Assembly (NCBI GenBank): GCA_913061515.1
Contig: CAJXSF010000007.1
Span: forward strand, 1-64,000
Direction: 5' to 3'
Source of the DNA: an uncultured Gammaproteobacteria bacterium
GTDB taxonomy: Bacteria; Pseudomonadota; Gammaproteobacteria; Pseudomonadales; Pseudohongiellaceae
Length of the DNA: 64,000 nt
Below the pieces are notes generated by a model, which worked only from the letters and a program-made list of their open reading frames with translations, searched no databases and was not told the origin of the DNA. The translations under genes were made by a program, and so were the position numbers. This document shows positions 49,704 through 59,870 of the stretch, piece after piece; the first letter of the stretch is position 1; the number at the start of each line of letters is the position of its first letter.

Positions 49704-49732
49704 TTGGGTTATTTTTTGTTATTTGCTATGAT
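49704..49732 (+). promoter_or_regulatory. Predicted sigma-70 promoter for lpxC
   Basis: TTGGGT (49704-49709), a 17-base spacer and TATGAT (49727-49732), about 62 bases before lpxC. It lies downstream of the two hairpins, so lpxC can be expressed apart from the dcw cluster. Confidence 0.65.
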
Positions 49733-49794
49733 CCCGCCTGCATTGACCCTAACTGTCATGCAGGCTTCACATTTAATCAGGAAAAGACGAACCT

Positions 49795-50706
49795 ATGCTA
49801 AATCAAAGAACTTTGAAGAACGTTATCAGAGCCACAGGAGTGGGTTTGCATAATGGCGAGAAAGTCTACCTGACGTTGCGACCTGCACCGATCGACACTG
49901 GAATTATCTTTAAAAGGACCGATCTTGATCCTATGGTGGAGATTCCAGCAACCGCGACTTACGTTGGCGATACCACCTTATCGACGACCCTTGTGAAAGG
50001 AGATGTCAGAATCTCGACTATCGAGCATTTGATGTCTGCGATGTCAGGTTTGGGGATCGACAATGCCTATATTGATGTCAGCGCGCCTGAAGTGCCTATT
50101 ATGGACGGCAGCGCCGGTCCTTTTGTCTTCCTGATCCAGTCCGCTGGCATCGAAGAGCAAAAAGCATTGAAAAAATTCATTCGCATCAAAAAGCCTCTAA
50201 CGGTTTCCGATGGGGATAAATCAGTAAGCCTAGAGCCCTTTGATGGCTTTAAGGTTAGTTATACCCTGCTTTACGATCACCCTGTTTATCGTAAGTATAC
50301 GAAGACAGCGAGTGTTGATTTTTCCAGCACTTCATTCGTTAAAGAAGTCAGCCGTGCCCGTACATTCGGATTTATGCATGAGTTTGAAGAATTGCGTAAC
50401 CGTAACTTGGCATTAGGCGCGAGCATGGACAACGCCATTGCTGTAGGTGACTATAAAGTATTGAACGAAGACGGATTACGTTATGAAGACGAGTTCGTGA
50501 AGCACAAAATTCTGGACGCCATCGGTGACCTTTACATGATCGGCTTTAGCCTGATCGGCGAGTTCAAAGGATATAAGTCTGGACACGCATTGAATAATGC
50601 ATTATTAAGGTCGCTTGAAGATAACAAAGACGCCTGGGAAATTGTCAGTTTTGACTCAGACTCGCATGTACCTATTTCTTATATGAAACCAGTACTCGCA
50701 GCCTGA
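49795..50706 (+). CDS. lpxC: LpxC, UDP-3-O-acyl-GlcNAc deacetylase
   Basis: Predicted 303 residues, the standard length. It is the zinc-dependent committed step of lipid A synthesis. Zinc ligands lie in [13 protein letters not shown] and the C-terminal [23 protein letters not shown] follows. LpxC amount is controlled in E. coli by FtsH through the C-terminal tail, which here ends YMKPVLAA, with similar small hydrophobic residues. It has its own predicted promoter. Confidence 0.97.
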   Translation: MLNQRTLKNVIRATGVGLHNGEKVYLTLRPAPIDTGIIFKRTDLDPMVEIPATATYVGDTTLSTTLVKGDVRISTIEHLMSAMSGLGIDNAYIDVSAPEVPIMDGSAGPFVFLIQSAGIEEQKALKKFIRIKKPLTVSDGDKSVSLEPFDGFKVSYTLLYDHPVYRKYTKTASVDFSSTSFVKEVSRARTFGFMHEFEELRNRNLALGASMDNAIAVGDYKVLNEDGLRYEDEFVKHKILDAIGDLYMIGFSLIGEFKGYKSGHALNNALLRSLEDNKDAWEIVSFDSDSHVPISYMKPVLAA

Positions 50707-50787
50707 TAATTTTCTAGCACCGTTCCATATTTGTAACCCATTGATATTTGGGTATAAGTTTGACGTTCGGCTGCCTAAGCTTGGCTC

Positions 50788-50822
50788 AGGTGTTCTGCAT
50801 TAGGACTAAACAGAGAACACCT
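50788..50822 (+). other. Inverted repeat in the leader of the M23 peptidase gene
   Basis: AGGTGTTCT (50788-50796) and AGAACACCT (50814-50822) form a 9-bp stem with a 17-base loop, ending six bases before the chosen ATG. No ribosome site is visible between stem and start. Confidence 0.4.
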
Positions 50823-50828
50823 AGACCC

Positions 50829-51758
50829 ATGAAATTGATATTAGTTGACCAACATCATGGTCAAACTCGCACGATTGTCCTCAAAGGGTGGCTGAAAGGC
50901 CTCCTGTCGATTTGCATCTTGGGTGCCCCTGTCGCTTTTGCTTATCTCGGTTATCAGTTTGCCGTCTCACAAGACTCTCACGAATATTCTCTAGAAGTCC
51001 GTCAAGGTTGGAGCGAAGATCTCGCCTCTCAAGCCGATGCCTTAGAACGTCTAAAACAAGAATCCGAAGAGCAGATTGAAGCGCTGACCCTGCGCTTGGC
51101 GATGTTGCAGGCACGTCTACTGCGTATGGAGGCACTAGGTGAGCGCATTACCACTGTCGCCCAATTGGATTCAGGCGAATTTAACTTTTCTAGCCCTCCC
51201 GGTGTAGGCGGCCCACTATTAAGCGATTCGATCCCCTATTCGCCGCCAGATTTCGTCACCGCGATTTCAGATCTGGAACAGCAAATCGCTGATCGTGCTC
51301 AACAGCTTGAAATCATTGAAGGTTTGATGCTCGAAAGGCAGTTCGAATCCGATGCCTTTTTAACGGGTCGCCCAATTAAGCAAGGGTGGATGTCCTCACC
51401 GTTTGGGCGTCGAACAGACCCTTTTACAGGGAAATTGGCTTGGCATTCCGGTGTAGATTTCGCAACTAGCGAGGCGGGTGCAGACATTATTGCCGTGGCT
51501 GCGGGTGTGGTTACGGCGGCTGGCGAACGACAAGGCTATGGCCTCACCGTTGATGTCAACCACGGCAATGGTTATGTGACCCGCTACGGGCATGCTGAAA
51601 AGCTCCTGGTGGATGTCGGTGAGATAATCAAGAAAGGGCAAACCATTGCCTTGGTGGGTAGTACTGGGCGCTCTACTGGTCCACACGTGCATTTCGAGGT
51701 GTATAAGCATGGCCGAGTCGTAGACCCATCGTCTTATATTCACCGAACCTCTAGATAG
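50829..51758 (+). CDS. M23-family metallopeptidase (LytM/EnvC-like)
   Basis: Predicted 309 residues. A cytoplasmic tail and membrane segment (LLSICILGAPVAFAYLGYQFA, about 25-45) lead to a coiled coil (about 60-100) and a C-terminal M23 domain. The zinc-site motifs are HSGVDFATSEAGADI (HxxxD), and HVHFEVYKHGRVVDP (HxH), with YGLTVDVNHGNGYVTRYGHAEKL between. It probably cuts peptidoglycan or activates an amidase. The same kind of gene precedes secA in Pseudomonas. MKLILVDQHHG matches that family start; 27 extra in-frame codons upstream are not counted. Confidence 0.9.
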   Translation: MKLILVDQHHGQTRTIVLKGWLKGLLSICILGAPVAFAYLGYQFAVSQDSHEYSLEVRQGWSEDLASQADALERLKQESEEQIEALTLRLAMLQARLLRMEALGERITTVAQLDSGEFNFSSPPGVGGPLLSDSIPYSPPDFVTAISDLEQQIADRAQQLEIIEGLMLERQFESDAFLTGRPIKQGWMSSPFGRRTDPFTGKLAWHSGVDFATSEAGADIIAVAAGVVTAAGERQGYGLTVDVNHGNGYVTRYGHAEKLLVDVGEIIKKGQTIALVGSTGRSTGPHVHFEVYKHGRVVDPSSYIHRTSR

Positions 51759-51866
51759 ATTTCCTTATTGTCCCTTTACGCGATGTTGCCTCTGTTGAGG
51801 TGACCTTTGCCGCGCGTCTGTGTAAATTATTTTTATTCCAGTTTTATTATTAAGCGAAGCGATATC

Positions 51867-54641
51867 ATGAACCTTAATTTCTTAAGCGCCATTTTTGGTA
51901 GCAGTAATTCAAGACAACTTAAAAAACTTCAGAAAACCGTAAATAAAATCAATGCCTTAGAGAGCGGCTATGAGGCGCTCTCGGACGAAGAGATACGCGG
52001 AAAAACAGCCGAGTTTAAAGAGCGCTTCGACAAAGGTGAAAGCTTAAACTCACTGTTGCCTGAGGCTTTTGCGATTGTGCGAGAGGCGAGCAAACGCGTC
52101 ATGGGTATGCGCCATTTTGACGTGCAGATGATTGGTGGCATGGTTTTGCATGAAGGCAATATTGCCGAGATGAAAACCGGGGAAGGTAAGACCCTCGTTG
52201 CGACTCTGCCAGCCTATCTGAATGGTTTAACTGGGCTTGGCGTACATATCGTAACTGTGAACGACTATCTGGCTGAGCGTGATGCGAATTGGATGCGCCC
52301 ACTGTATGAATTCCTAGGCCTTAGCGTAGGCGTTATTATTTCTGGCCAAAGTCATGAGGCCAAGAAGGCAGGATATGAGGCGTCGATTACCTACGGCACG
52401 AACAATGAGTTCGGCTTCGACTATTTGCGCGACAATATGGCGTTCCGAATCGAAGACAAAATGCAGAAGCAACTCAATTTTGCCATTGTCGATGAAGTGG
52501 ACTCAATCCTCATTGACGAAGCGCGAACGCCGCTTATTATTTCCGGTGCCGCTGAGGATAGTTCGCAACAATATTTGGCCATCAACTCGTTGATTCCACG
52601 CCTTGAAAAGGGCGAAGGAAAGCCTGAAAAAGGTGGCTTCAGTATTGATAAGAACACCGATTTTGTTGAAACAGGCCATTTCGTGATCGACGAGAAGACG
52701 CGCCAGGTCGAATTGACTGAAAGTGGTCATGTGTTCGTTGAAGATTTGCTGAGCGAGATGAAAATGCTAGGGGAGGGCGAAAGCCTCTATGCTGCAAAGA
52801 ACTTAGGTTTGTTGCATCATGTGCATTCCGCATTAAAAGCGCACTACCTGTTTAATAAAGATGTCGAATATATCGTTCAGAACAACAAGATTGTCCTGAT
52901 TGATGAACATACTGGCCGTACGATGGAAGGTCGTCGTCTGTCAGAAGGTCTGCATCAGGCAATTGAGGCGAAAGAAGGGCTCGAGATCCAAAGTGAGAGC
53001 CAAACTCTTGCCTCTACCACATTCCAAAATTATTTCCGTCTGTACAAAACACTTTCAGGGATGACGGGAACAGCGGATACAGAAGCATTTGAATTCAAGC
53101 AAATCTATGACTTAGATGTAGTGGTGATCCCGTCGAACAAACCTTTGCTGCGCAAAGATATGAACGATTTGATCTATCTTTCTATGGAAGAGAAGTTCGA
53201 AGCGATTGTGCGTGACATAAAGGAGATAAGTGCGAAAGGAGCTCCAGTTCTAGTGGGTACGGCCTCTATCGATACCTCTGAGATACTCTCTAAATTTTTG
53301 ACGAAAGAGAAGATTCAGCACGAAGTATTGAATGCCAAATTCCATGAGAAAGAAGCGGAGATTATTGCGCAAGCTGGGCGCCCAGGAGTTGTCACCATTG
53401 CTACCAACATGGCCGGTCGTGGTACCGACATCGTGCTTGGGGGTAAGTGGGAACACGAAGTTGCCGCTTTAAATAATCCGAGTGACGAGAAAGTCGAAGA
53501 GATAAAAGAGCAGTGGCGTGCGCGCCATCAACAAGTGCTCGAAGCAGGCGGCTTACATATCATCGGCACCGAGCGTCATGAATCACGTCGTATAGATAAC
53601 CAATTGCGTGGTCGTTCTGGGCGACAGGGTGACCCGGGTTATTCCCGTTTTTATCTGTCATTAGAAGACAGTCTGATGCGCATCTTTGCCTCCGAACGTG
53701 TGAAAAACTTTATGCAAGCCTTGGGTATGGAGCGCGGTGAAGCCATCGAGCATGGCATGGTGTCCAAGTCGATCGAGAAAGCGCAGCGCAAGGTGGAAGG
53801 GCGCAACTTCGATATTCGAAAACAGCTTCTCGAATATGACAACGTTGCCAATGATCAACGTACGATTGTTTACCGTCAACGTAATGAATTGATGGCGAGC
53901 GATGATATCTCTGAGCTTGTAACGAATATGCGGGAAGAAGTGGGCAACGAAGTGATCAGTGCTCATATTCCGCCACAGAGTGTTCCTGAGCAGTGGGACA
54001 TCGAAGGCTTGGAAAAAGGCATCGAAGCCCAATTCGCCAATAGATTACCAATTCAAGCGTGGCTAGATGCAGACGAAAAACTCTTTGAAGAAAGCCTCAG
54101 AGAGAAAATTCTAGCCGTTTTGCATGAAGACTATGCTAAGAAATGCGCGACAGTGGGTGACAAAATTCACTTGCTAGAAAAGCAGATCGTTTTGCAGATT
54201 CTGGATAATTTGTGGAAAGAACACTTGGCAGCGATGGACCAACTGCGGCAAGGGATTTTCTTGCGCGGCTATGCGGGTAAAAACCCGAAGCAAGAATATA
54301 AGCGTGAAGCCTTCGCTTTGTTCCAAGATTTGCTAACAAATCTACAGCACGAAGTGATTCGTTTCTTGAGCCATGTGAAGATTCGCACGACTGAAGAGAT
54401 CGATGAAATTGAGAAGCAACGCGAAGAAGAGCGGGCGCGCGAAAAAATGAATTACCAGCACGCCCAAGCCGCGAGTCTAGCGCAAGAGGCGGCGACTAAA
54501 GGCGCAGAGCAAGGTGGTAATGACGGTCAAGCGCCAGAGAAAGCGCCGTTTGTGCGCGAAGGCCAAAAAGTCGGGCGTAATGATCCTTGCTATTGCGGCT
54601 CGGGTAAAAAGTTCAAACAATGTCACGGTAAGCTGAGTTAA
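51867..54641 (+). CDS. secA: SecA, preprotein translocase ATPase
   Basis: Predicted 924 residues. It drives proteins through SecYEG with ATP. Walker A GEGKT (105-109, Lys108) and [12 protein letters not shown] (Walker B) are intact, as are the NBD2 motif [14 protein letters not shown] and the C-terminal zinc-binding tail [14 protein letters not shown] that contacts SecB. ATG 51867 gives the normal N-terminus [11 protein letters not shown]. Neither a secM-like arrest gene nor a DUF721 gene lies upstream. Confidence 0.98.
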   Translation: MNLNFLSAIFGSSNSRQLKKLQKTVNKINALESGYEALSDEEIRGKTAEFKERFDKGESLNSLLPEAFAIVREASKRVMGMRHFDVQMIGGMVLHEGNIAEMKTGEGKTLVATLPAYLNGLTGLGVHIVTVNDYLAERDANWMRPLYEFLGLSVGVIISGQSHEAKKAGYEASITYGTNNEFGFDYLRDNMAFRIEDKMQKQLNFAIVDEVDSILIDEARTPLIISGAAEDSSQQYLAINSLIPRLEKGEGKPEKGGFSIDKNTDFVETGHFVIDEKTRQVELTESGHVFVEDLLSEMKMLGEGESLYAAKNLGLLHHVHSALKAHYLFNKDVEYIVQNNKIVLIDEHTGRTMEGRRLSEGLHQAIEAKEGLEIQSESQTLASTTFQNYFRLYKTLSGMTGTADTEAFEFKQIYDLDVVVIPSNKPLLRKDMNDLIYLSMEEKFEAIVRDIKEISAKGAPVLVGTASIDTSEILSKFLTKEKIQHEVLNAKFHEKEAEIIAQAGRPGVVTIATNMAGRGTDIVLGGKWEHEVAALNNPSDEKVEEIKEQWRARHQQVLEAGGLHIIGTERHESRRIDNQLRGRSGRQGDPGYSRFYLSLEDSLMRIFASERVKNFMQALGMERGEAIEHGMVSKSIEKAQRKVEGRNFDIRKQLLEYDNVANDQRTIVYRQRNELMASDDISELVTNMREEVGNEVISAHIPPQSVPEQWDIEGLEKGIEAQFANRLPIQAWLDADEKLFEESLREKILAVLHEDYAKKCATVGDKIHLLEKQIVLQILDNLWKEHLAAMDQLRQGIFLRGYAGKNPKQEYKREAFALFQDLLTNLQHEVIRFLSHVKIRTTEEIDEIEKQREEERAREKMNYQHAQAASLAQEAATKGAEQGGNDGQAPEKAPFVREGQKVGRNDPCYCGSGKKFKQCHGKLS

Positions 54642-54646
54642 TCACT

Positions 54647-55867
54647 ATGAACAAGCCACAAGTACAAGCGAATGATTTGATCGATGTTGCGGGAGTTCGC
54701 GTCGCTGCGGTTGCGAGTCATGTTCGCTATGCAAACCGACTAGATCTCGTATTGATGGAGTTAGCCCCTGGCTCAACCAGTGCGGGAGTGTTCACTCAGA
54801 ATGCGTTTTGTGCCGCTCCTGTGCATGTGGCTCGTGCTCACCTCGAGCAGAATCAGGGCGCGGTACGGTATTTGTTAATTAATACTGGCAATGCCAATGC
54901 TGGAACAGGCAAGGTGGGCATCGACGATGCACTAGCGTGTTGCGATGCTCTCGCTCAAGAGGCCGGAATCGCCCGCCACGAAATACTGCCTTTTTCCACT
55001 GGTGTGATCGGCGAGAAATTACCGGTGCATAAAATCGCTGCCGGTATCCCGTCTGCGATTAAGTCACTTGGCAATGATTGGCTCAGTGCTGCTAAAGGCA
55101 TCATGACTACTGATACATGCCCCAAGGCACGTTCGCTTACGTTAACGATTGCAGGTAAGCCTGTGGTTATTACGGGAATGAGTAAAGGGGCAGGCATGAT
55201 CAAACCGAATATGGCGACCATGCTTAGTTTTGTGTTTACCGATGCCAAGATCGACCAAGCAACACTGCATAGCTTGCTGCAAGGTGCCGTAGATCAGTCT
55301 TTCAATCGCATTACCGTAGATGGCGATACCTCAACAAATGATTGCTGCGTTTTAAGTGCTACGGGGCAAAGTGGTGTCGAACTATCCAATGACAACCCCC
55401 AGGATCTGGCGCTCTTCGAGACCGAGTTGAAGGCCTTGGTGCAGGAGCTCGCGAAAGATATTATCCGTGATGCAGAGGGCGCGAATAAATTTGTCACGGT
55501 TGATATTAAGGGAGGCGTTACAAGCAAGGAGTGTTTATTAGTTGCCTATGCGATATCTGAATCGCCCTTGGTTAAAACAGCGTTGTCTGCGTCCGACCCT
55601 AATTGGGGACGTATTTTAGCCGCCGTAGGGCGTGCGGGCATTGAGAACCTAGATGTTGATAAGATCGACATGTACCTAGGCGATGTCTGCATCGTGACCG
55701 ATGGCATGCTTGCACCTGCTTACACTGAAGCACAAGGCCAAGCGCAAATGCAGCAAGAGCAAATTTTGATTACAGTTGACCTTAATCGTGGCGATGCGCG
55801 TGAAACAGTATGGACTTCTGATTTGTCAGAAGAGTATGTGCGCATCAATGCCAGTTATCGCAGCTAG
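54647..55867 (+). CDS. argJ: ArgJ, bifunctional ornithine acetyltransferase/N-acetylglutamate synthase
   Basis: Predicted 406 residues. It recycles the acetyl group in arginine synthesis. The precursor cleaves itself before Thr191 in KPNMATML to give alpha and beta chains; KGAGMIKPNMATMLSF and the C-terminal DPNWGRILAAVGRAG are family markers. It starts five bases after secA, the same neighbour as in Pseudomonas. Confidence 0.97.
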   Translation: MNKPQVQANDLIDVAGVRVAAVASHVRYANRLDLVLMELAPGSTSAGVFTQNAFCAAPVHVARAHLEQNQGAVRYLLINTGNANAGTGKVGIDDALACCDALAQEAGIARHEILPFSTGVIGEKLPVHKIAAGIPSAIKSLGNDWLSAAKGIMTTDTCPKARSLTLTIAGKPVVITGMSKGAGMIKPNMATMLSFVFTDAKIDQATLHSLLQGAVDQSFNRITVDGDTSTNDCCVLSATGQSGVELSNDNPQDLALFETELKALVQELAKDIIRDAEGANKFVTVDIKGGVTSKECLLVAYAISESPLVKTALSASDPNWGRILAAVGRAGIENLDVDKIDMYLGDVCIVTDGMLAPAYTEAQGQAQMQQEQILITVDLNRGDARETVWTSDLSEEYVRINASYRS

Positions 55868-55893
55868 CACAGGGCGAGGATAGGGTTGTTGCC

Positions 55894-56847
55894 ATGAAAC
55901 TTGTGCACGTTGCTGTAGGCGTACTAATCGATCAACATCAACGTGTGCTTGTCGCACTTCGCAATGCCAATGCTCATCAAGGTGGGCTTTGGGAGTTTCC
56001 AGGAGGCAAGTGTGAGCCTGGTGAGCACGTCAGTGAAGCATTGCGCCGAGAATTTTTCGAAGAAATTGGCATAGAGGTCACTCACGATGTGCCTTTATGT
56101 GAGATCCGGCACGACTATGGCGATAAGCAGGTTCGCCTTGAGGTGCGCCGCATTATCGCTTATACCGGAGAGCCGATAGGTAAAGAGGGGCAGGCAATAC
56201 GTTGGCAAAAACTAAGTGAGTTAAAAGTCGAAGAATTTCCCGCCGCCAACGCAGCTATTATTCAAAGAATTCAACTACCAGAGTGTATCGCTATTACCGG
56301 TAACTGTGAAAGTGAGCAAGACTTTCTGCAACGCTTCGATCGCATTGTCGCCGCAGGGCTCGGCCTTATACATTTACGCCAAGGTTCCATGAGCGATGAG
56401 GTGTTTTTCGCCCGAGTGACGCAGTGCGCGCTACGTAGTCGCGATCTGCCCGTCCGGCTTGTCGCTAATACCTCTTTGGCATTGTTCGATGTATTGCCAG
56501 TGTCTGAATTGCATATTAGTAGTGCCATTCTCGCGTCGTTAGAGTCCCGTCCTGTGGCGAGCAATATTCGTCTTAGTGCTTCCTGCCATAGCTTGACGCA
56601 GTTGCAACAAGCCCAGAGTGCCGGTGTCGATTATGTCTTTCTATCTCCCGTTGCCGAAACAACAAGCCATTTAGGACAAACTCCGTTGGGCTGGGATGCC
56701 TTTGCTAACCTTGTGGCGCAATCGACGGTGCCTGTGTATGCGCTTGGTGGAATGGGCATGCAACATATCAACAAAGCGCAACATTGCGGCGCCGCTGGGA
56801 TAGCGGCGATTTCAGCGTTTTGGGAGTCTACGCAGCAAGCGAATTAG
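55894..56847 (+). CDS. Nudix (MutT-like) hydrolase fused to a ThiE-like domain
   Basis: Predicted 317 residues. Residues 1-130 are a MutT-type hydrolase, with the full Nudix box G-x5-E-x7-REFFEEIGI starting at GGKCEPGEHVSEALRREF (about 37), which hydrolyses oxidised dGTP in the family. Residues about 140-315 resemble thiamine-phosphate synthase (LIHLRQGSMSDE, VDYVFLSPVAETTSHLGQTPLGWDAF, VPVYALGGMGMQHI). Several ThiE substrate residues are altered, so the second domain probably does not make thiamine phosphate. The fusion is common in this lineage next to argJ. Confidence 0.88.
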   Translation: MKLVHVAVGVLIDQHQRVLVALRNANAHQGGLWEFPGGKCEPGEHVSEALRREFFEEIGIEVTHDVPLCEIRHDYGDKQVRLEVRRIIAYTGEPIGKEGQAIRWQKLSELKVEEFPAANAAIIQRIQLPECIAITGNCESEQDFLQRFDRIVAAGLGLIHLRQGSMSDEVFFARVTQCALRSRDLPVRLVANTSLALFDVLPVSELHISSAILASLESRPVASNIRLSASCHSLTQLQQAQSAGVDYVFLSPVAETTSHLGQTPLGWDAFANLVAQSTVPVYALGGMGMQHINKAQHCGAAGIAAISAFWESTQQAN

Positions 56848-57005
56848 GGCAATAGTGCTACTATTAAGACGATGTAGGCGTAAGGACTGTGAGCTACGTC
56901 ACCGCTTCAAAAGGTAATGGATTGATTTTATTAGACTTAAGGGAGTAAATTCAGTCTAATAGCTTAGCACTTCAATTTGCTTCAGAACCGTTAGGGATCA
57001 GTGTT

Positions 57006-59018
57006 ATGGCCAAAGCCGTCAAAAACGCAGGCATTTTGCTCACGCTTATGTCTCTTACTCTCAATGCGTATGTCTTCGCTGATCAAGCCGTGTTGATTGA
57101 AGAAGCGGTATTGGTGCACTCTAATCCAACTCCAGACGAGCCCGTTTTCAGGGCGAACTATAAGACCAATGATGGATGGGCTGTGACTAGCCCTGACTAC
57201 GTTGATGCCGCTACGATGATCTTTGATTTCGGCGAGCAAAAAACAGTAAAAAGTGCTGTTGTCCACTTACCTCTAGAGGCGCTATACCCACGTGGCGGCC
57301 AAGCTCCTCTACAAGTGTATGCATTCGCAGATAATGGCAGCATTGAGCTCACCGACTTTGTGGCGGGTGGTGTGTTACCTGCGGCTACGATCGACGCCGT
57401 CCAAGCCTCCGGGGGTAATGCTAGTTCAACACTGAGTGTCGATATCACCGGCTCAGTCAATTCCATACTGCCTAATAGTCGCTATGTGGGTATTCGCATC
57501 CAAAGTGCCACATTGCCTGAGGATGTTAGCGAAAGTTTTCCTGTCTGGACCGGGGTAAAATTCCGTCCGCTTTATAGCCTCGATTACACGGTTGGCAGTG
57601 CTCCAACACAATCCATGGATCGACCTCGTTTTGATGGTTACACATTGTCAGTGCCTGGATTGAGCGCCCCAGGTGTGGGGGCTTTTAATGTCGCCCTATC
57701 ATTAGTCGACCAGCAAAACACCTTGTTTCAACTCAGCGCCGCGACCGATATCACTCCTCCTGGCAGTATCAGTGGTACTGGCCTTACTGGTTTGCAATTG
57801 CTCGACTGCAATGCGTTTACTGCGCCGCCTGGTTCGAAAACGCTAGCGCCTGGCGCTCCGTCTTTTAACTCGGCCTCCGGTGTGCTCGACATTCCATCGA
57901 TGCTTTATGCTGGCCAAGAATACAGTGTGCAAATGCAATACCTAGCTGGTTCTGAACCAATGCTGTTTAGCTTGATCAACATTGCTCAGGTTCCGGAGCA
58001 AGTGACAAGCGCTGTGACAGGAATTGCGCAATTTGGGGGAGCCTTGGTCACAGAGCCGAGTTTAGATTTTATTCCCCTTTGTCATGGTTGGGTATTAATT
58101 GGCGATACGAAAAACAATTCTCTGGTTGAGAGAAACGTTATATCCGGTGAAACAGGGGCGGTGTATAAGTTCAATACTGTGCCTGATCAGATGGAGCTCG
58201 ATGCACCGAATGGCACGGTGTATTTCTCAACTCACCCCGAGTCACAGCGCATGTATCAACTTGATATTGCCAATGGTGCGTTTACATATCACCGCCTAAG
58301 CGAAGGAGGGCGCGGGTTCATTCCAAGGGATTTCGCAATTGGCGAAGATGGCAATGTGTTTACGCTTTTGTTTGATCCATTATATGAGTTAGAGGAAGAC
58401 GGGCCGGCCGAAGAAGGCCTATGGATGGGGATTTTCAATAATGACGGTGACCCTGTGAGGTTCGCAATCCCATTGTTGGGTCCGGTGCGAATAGAATATG
58501 ACAGCACTAAAAAACACGTTTTTCTGACGACTGAATCGAATCTGGTCACCTTCGATTTTAATCCACAAACTCAAGATATTACATTCGTTCCAGGTACTGA
58601 TATTCCTGTCGGAAGTGGTTGTACAGATTTTAGTATTTCCCCTGATGGCAATCGACTTGCGTACTCCTGTCCAAACGGGAATGAGATGATTCCTCACACG
58701 AGTATTGTGGATATGGATCCGCGGGTTTATTACAACAACGATGGCGAGTGGTATCTTGAAGGTTCGCCTGTCAGTGCGGAGTTTGATCCAAGTGGTAAAG
58801 TCTTGATCGCAACGGACAACGAAAAACTCTACTTTTTCGATGTCGAAAAGCATCTATTGCATGACAGTTATCCATTAGGGTTGGCAGAGGGTGAGACCGT
58901 GAATAAGATTAGAATATCTCGCGATGGCCAGTTCATTCTGATTTTGATGAACGCAGAGCTCAATGCCGAAAGTGGTAAAATCTACTGGTTGCCGCTGCCC
59001 AAATACGCGCCTCTTTAA
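57006..59018 (+). CDS. Unrecognised exported protein with C-terminal beta-propeller-like repeats
   Basis: Predicted 670 residues. I do not recognise the family. A signal peptide (residues 1-25, ending YVFA) is clear. Residues about 27-180 look like a beta-sandwich (FDFGEQKTVKSAVVHLPLEALY), about 190-345 a second beta-rich domain (DYTVGSAPTQSMDRPRFDGY), and about 360-670 hold roughly six repeats of a blade-like pattern, such as MELDAPNGTVYFSTH, FSISPDGNRLAYSC, AEFDPSGKVLIATDNEKLYFFD and IRISRDGQFILILM. Four cysteines could form disulfides. It lies alone between the Nudix fusion and the convergent yacG, at a place where I expect no gene in Pseudomonas. Start ATG 57006 gives the signal peptide. 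Confidence 0.8.
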   Translation: MAKAVKNAGILLTLMSLTLNAYVFADQAVLIEEAVLVHSNPTPDEPVFRANYKTNDGWAVTSPDYVDAATMIFDFGEQKTVKSAVVHLPLEALYPRGGQAPLQVYAFADNGSIELTDFVAGGVLPAATIDAVQASGGNASSTLSVDITGSVNSILPNSRYVGIRIQSATLPEDVSESFPVWTGVKFRPLYSLDYTVGSAPTQSMDRPRFDGYTLSVPGLSAPGVGAFNVALSLVDQQNTLFQLSAATDITPPGSISGTGLTGLQLLDCNAFTAPPGSKTLAPGAPSFNSASGVLDIPSMLYAGQEYSVQMQYLAGSEPMLFSLINIAQVPEQVTSAVTGIAQFGGALVTEPSLDFIPLCHGWVLIGDTKNNSLVERNVISGETGAVYKFNTVPDQMELDAPNGTVYFSTHPESQRMYQLDIANGAFTYHRLSEGGRGFIPRDFAIGEDGNVFTLLFDPLYELEEDGPAEEGLWMGIFNNDGDPVRFAIPLLGPVRIEYDSTKKHVFLTTESNLVTFDFNPQTQDITFVPGTDIPVGSGCTDFSISPDGNRLAYSCPNGNEMIPHTSIVDMDPRVYYNNDGEWYLEGSPVSAEFDPSGKVLIATDNEKLYFFDVEKHLLHDSYPLGLAEGETVNKIRISRDGQFILILMNAELNAESGKIYWLPLPKYAPL

Positions 59019-59025
59019 AGCCGCA

Positions 59026-59220
59026 TTAATAGTCTTCATCTTCGTCATCGTTTTGAGTCGGCACTGACTCTCCAGCGATGACGTTGCGCTCGCTTGCCCA
59101 ATCGCCAAAATCAATTAGTTTGCAGCGTTGCGAGCAAAAAGGGCGAAATTCATTGCTCTCGTTCCACAGCACTATTTCATTGCACGTTGGGCAGTTCACT
59201 TTTAATTCACGTTGTGTCAT
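59026..59220 (-). CDS. yacG: YacG, DNA gyrase inhibitor / zinc-finger protein
   Basis: Predicted 64 residues. Four cysteines in CPTC (10-13) and FCSQRCK (about 33-39) bind zinc. In E. coli YacG binds GyrB and blocks gyrase. The acidic tail QNDDEDEDY is normal. It is the usual neighbour of coaE and pilD. Confidence 0.93.
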   Translation of the reverse strand: MTQRELKVNCPTCNEIVLWNESNEFRPFCSQRCKLIDFGDWASERNVIAGESVPTQNDDEDEDY

Positions 59221-59245
59221 TGGCTAAGCTATCTCTTTACGGTGG

Positions 59246-59869
59246 CTAAGGGCGTTTTGCCGATAGCGCTAATAATTGATGATGTATCTCTAATACAGTG
59301 CTTTTAAGTGCCTCTAGACTGCTGTCGTTTAGAATCACAAAATCGGCATGCTCTCGGCGTTTTGCGCGCGACCACTGTGCCGCCATAATCGCCGTGACGG
59401 CCTCGACGCTAGTATCATCGCGTTGCTGGGTTCGGCTAAGCTGAAGGTCTTCGCTAGTGTCCACCAGTAAGACTTTATCAACTAGTGTGTGTTGCCCTGA
59501 CTCAAGTAATAGGGGTGAGGACAGAACGCAATAAGGCGATGTCGATTGCTTCAGTTGTTGTTGAATTTCTTGTCGAATTTTTGGGTGCAGCAGGGCTTCG
59601 AGCCACTGCCTTTCGTGTGTGTCTGCAAACACTTTGGCGCGCAGTGCGGCGCGATCGAGTGTGCCATCGGGGCGAATCAATTCGTTGCCAAAGTGTTGGC
59701 TAATCTGTTTAAGTGCGTCGGTGCCTGGTTCTACAACGAGTCTGGCCACGACATCGGCATCGATGATATCGATACCTTGTTGGGCGAGTATATCCGTCAC
59801 AGTGGTTTTGCCACTGCCGATTCCGCCAGTGATACCAATGATCAACTTTTGTGAGCCTTGTTGCGCCAC
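59246..59869 (-). CDS. coaE: CoaE, dephospho-CoA kinase
   Basis: Predicted 207 residues. It phosphorylates dephospho-CoA, the last step of coenzyme A synthesis. P-loop GITGGIGSGKTTV, the substrate segment DIIDADVVARLVVEPG and the lid VDTSEDLQLSRTQQRD are visible. The start is GTG 59869, only one base after the pilD stop codon, so translation may be coupled. Confidence 0.95.
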   Translation of the reverse strand: MAQQGSQKLIIGITGGIGSGKTTVTDILAQQGIDIIDADVVARLVVEPGTDALKQISQHFGNELIRPDGTLDRAALRAKVFADTHERQWLEALLHPKIRQEIQQQLKQSTSPYCVLSSPLLLESGQHTLVDKVLLVDTSEDLQLSRTQQRDDTSVEAVTAIMAAQWSRAKRREHADFVILNDSSLEALKSTVLEIHHQLLALSAKRP

Positions 59870-59870
59870 A

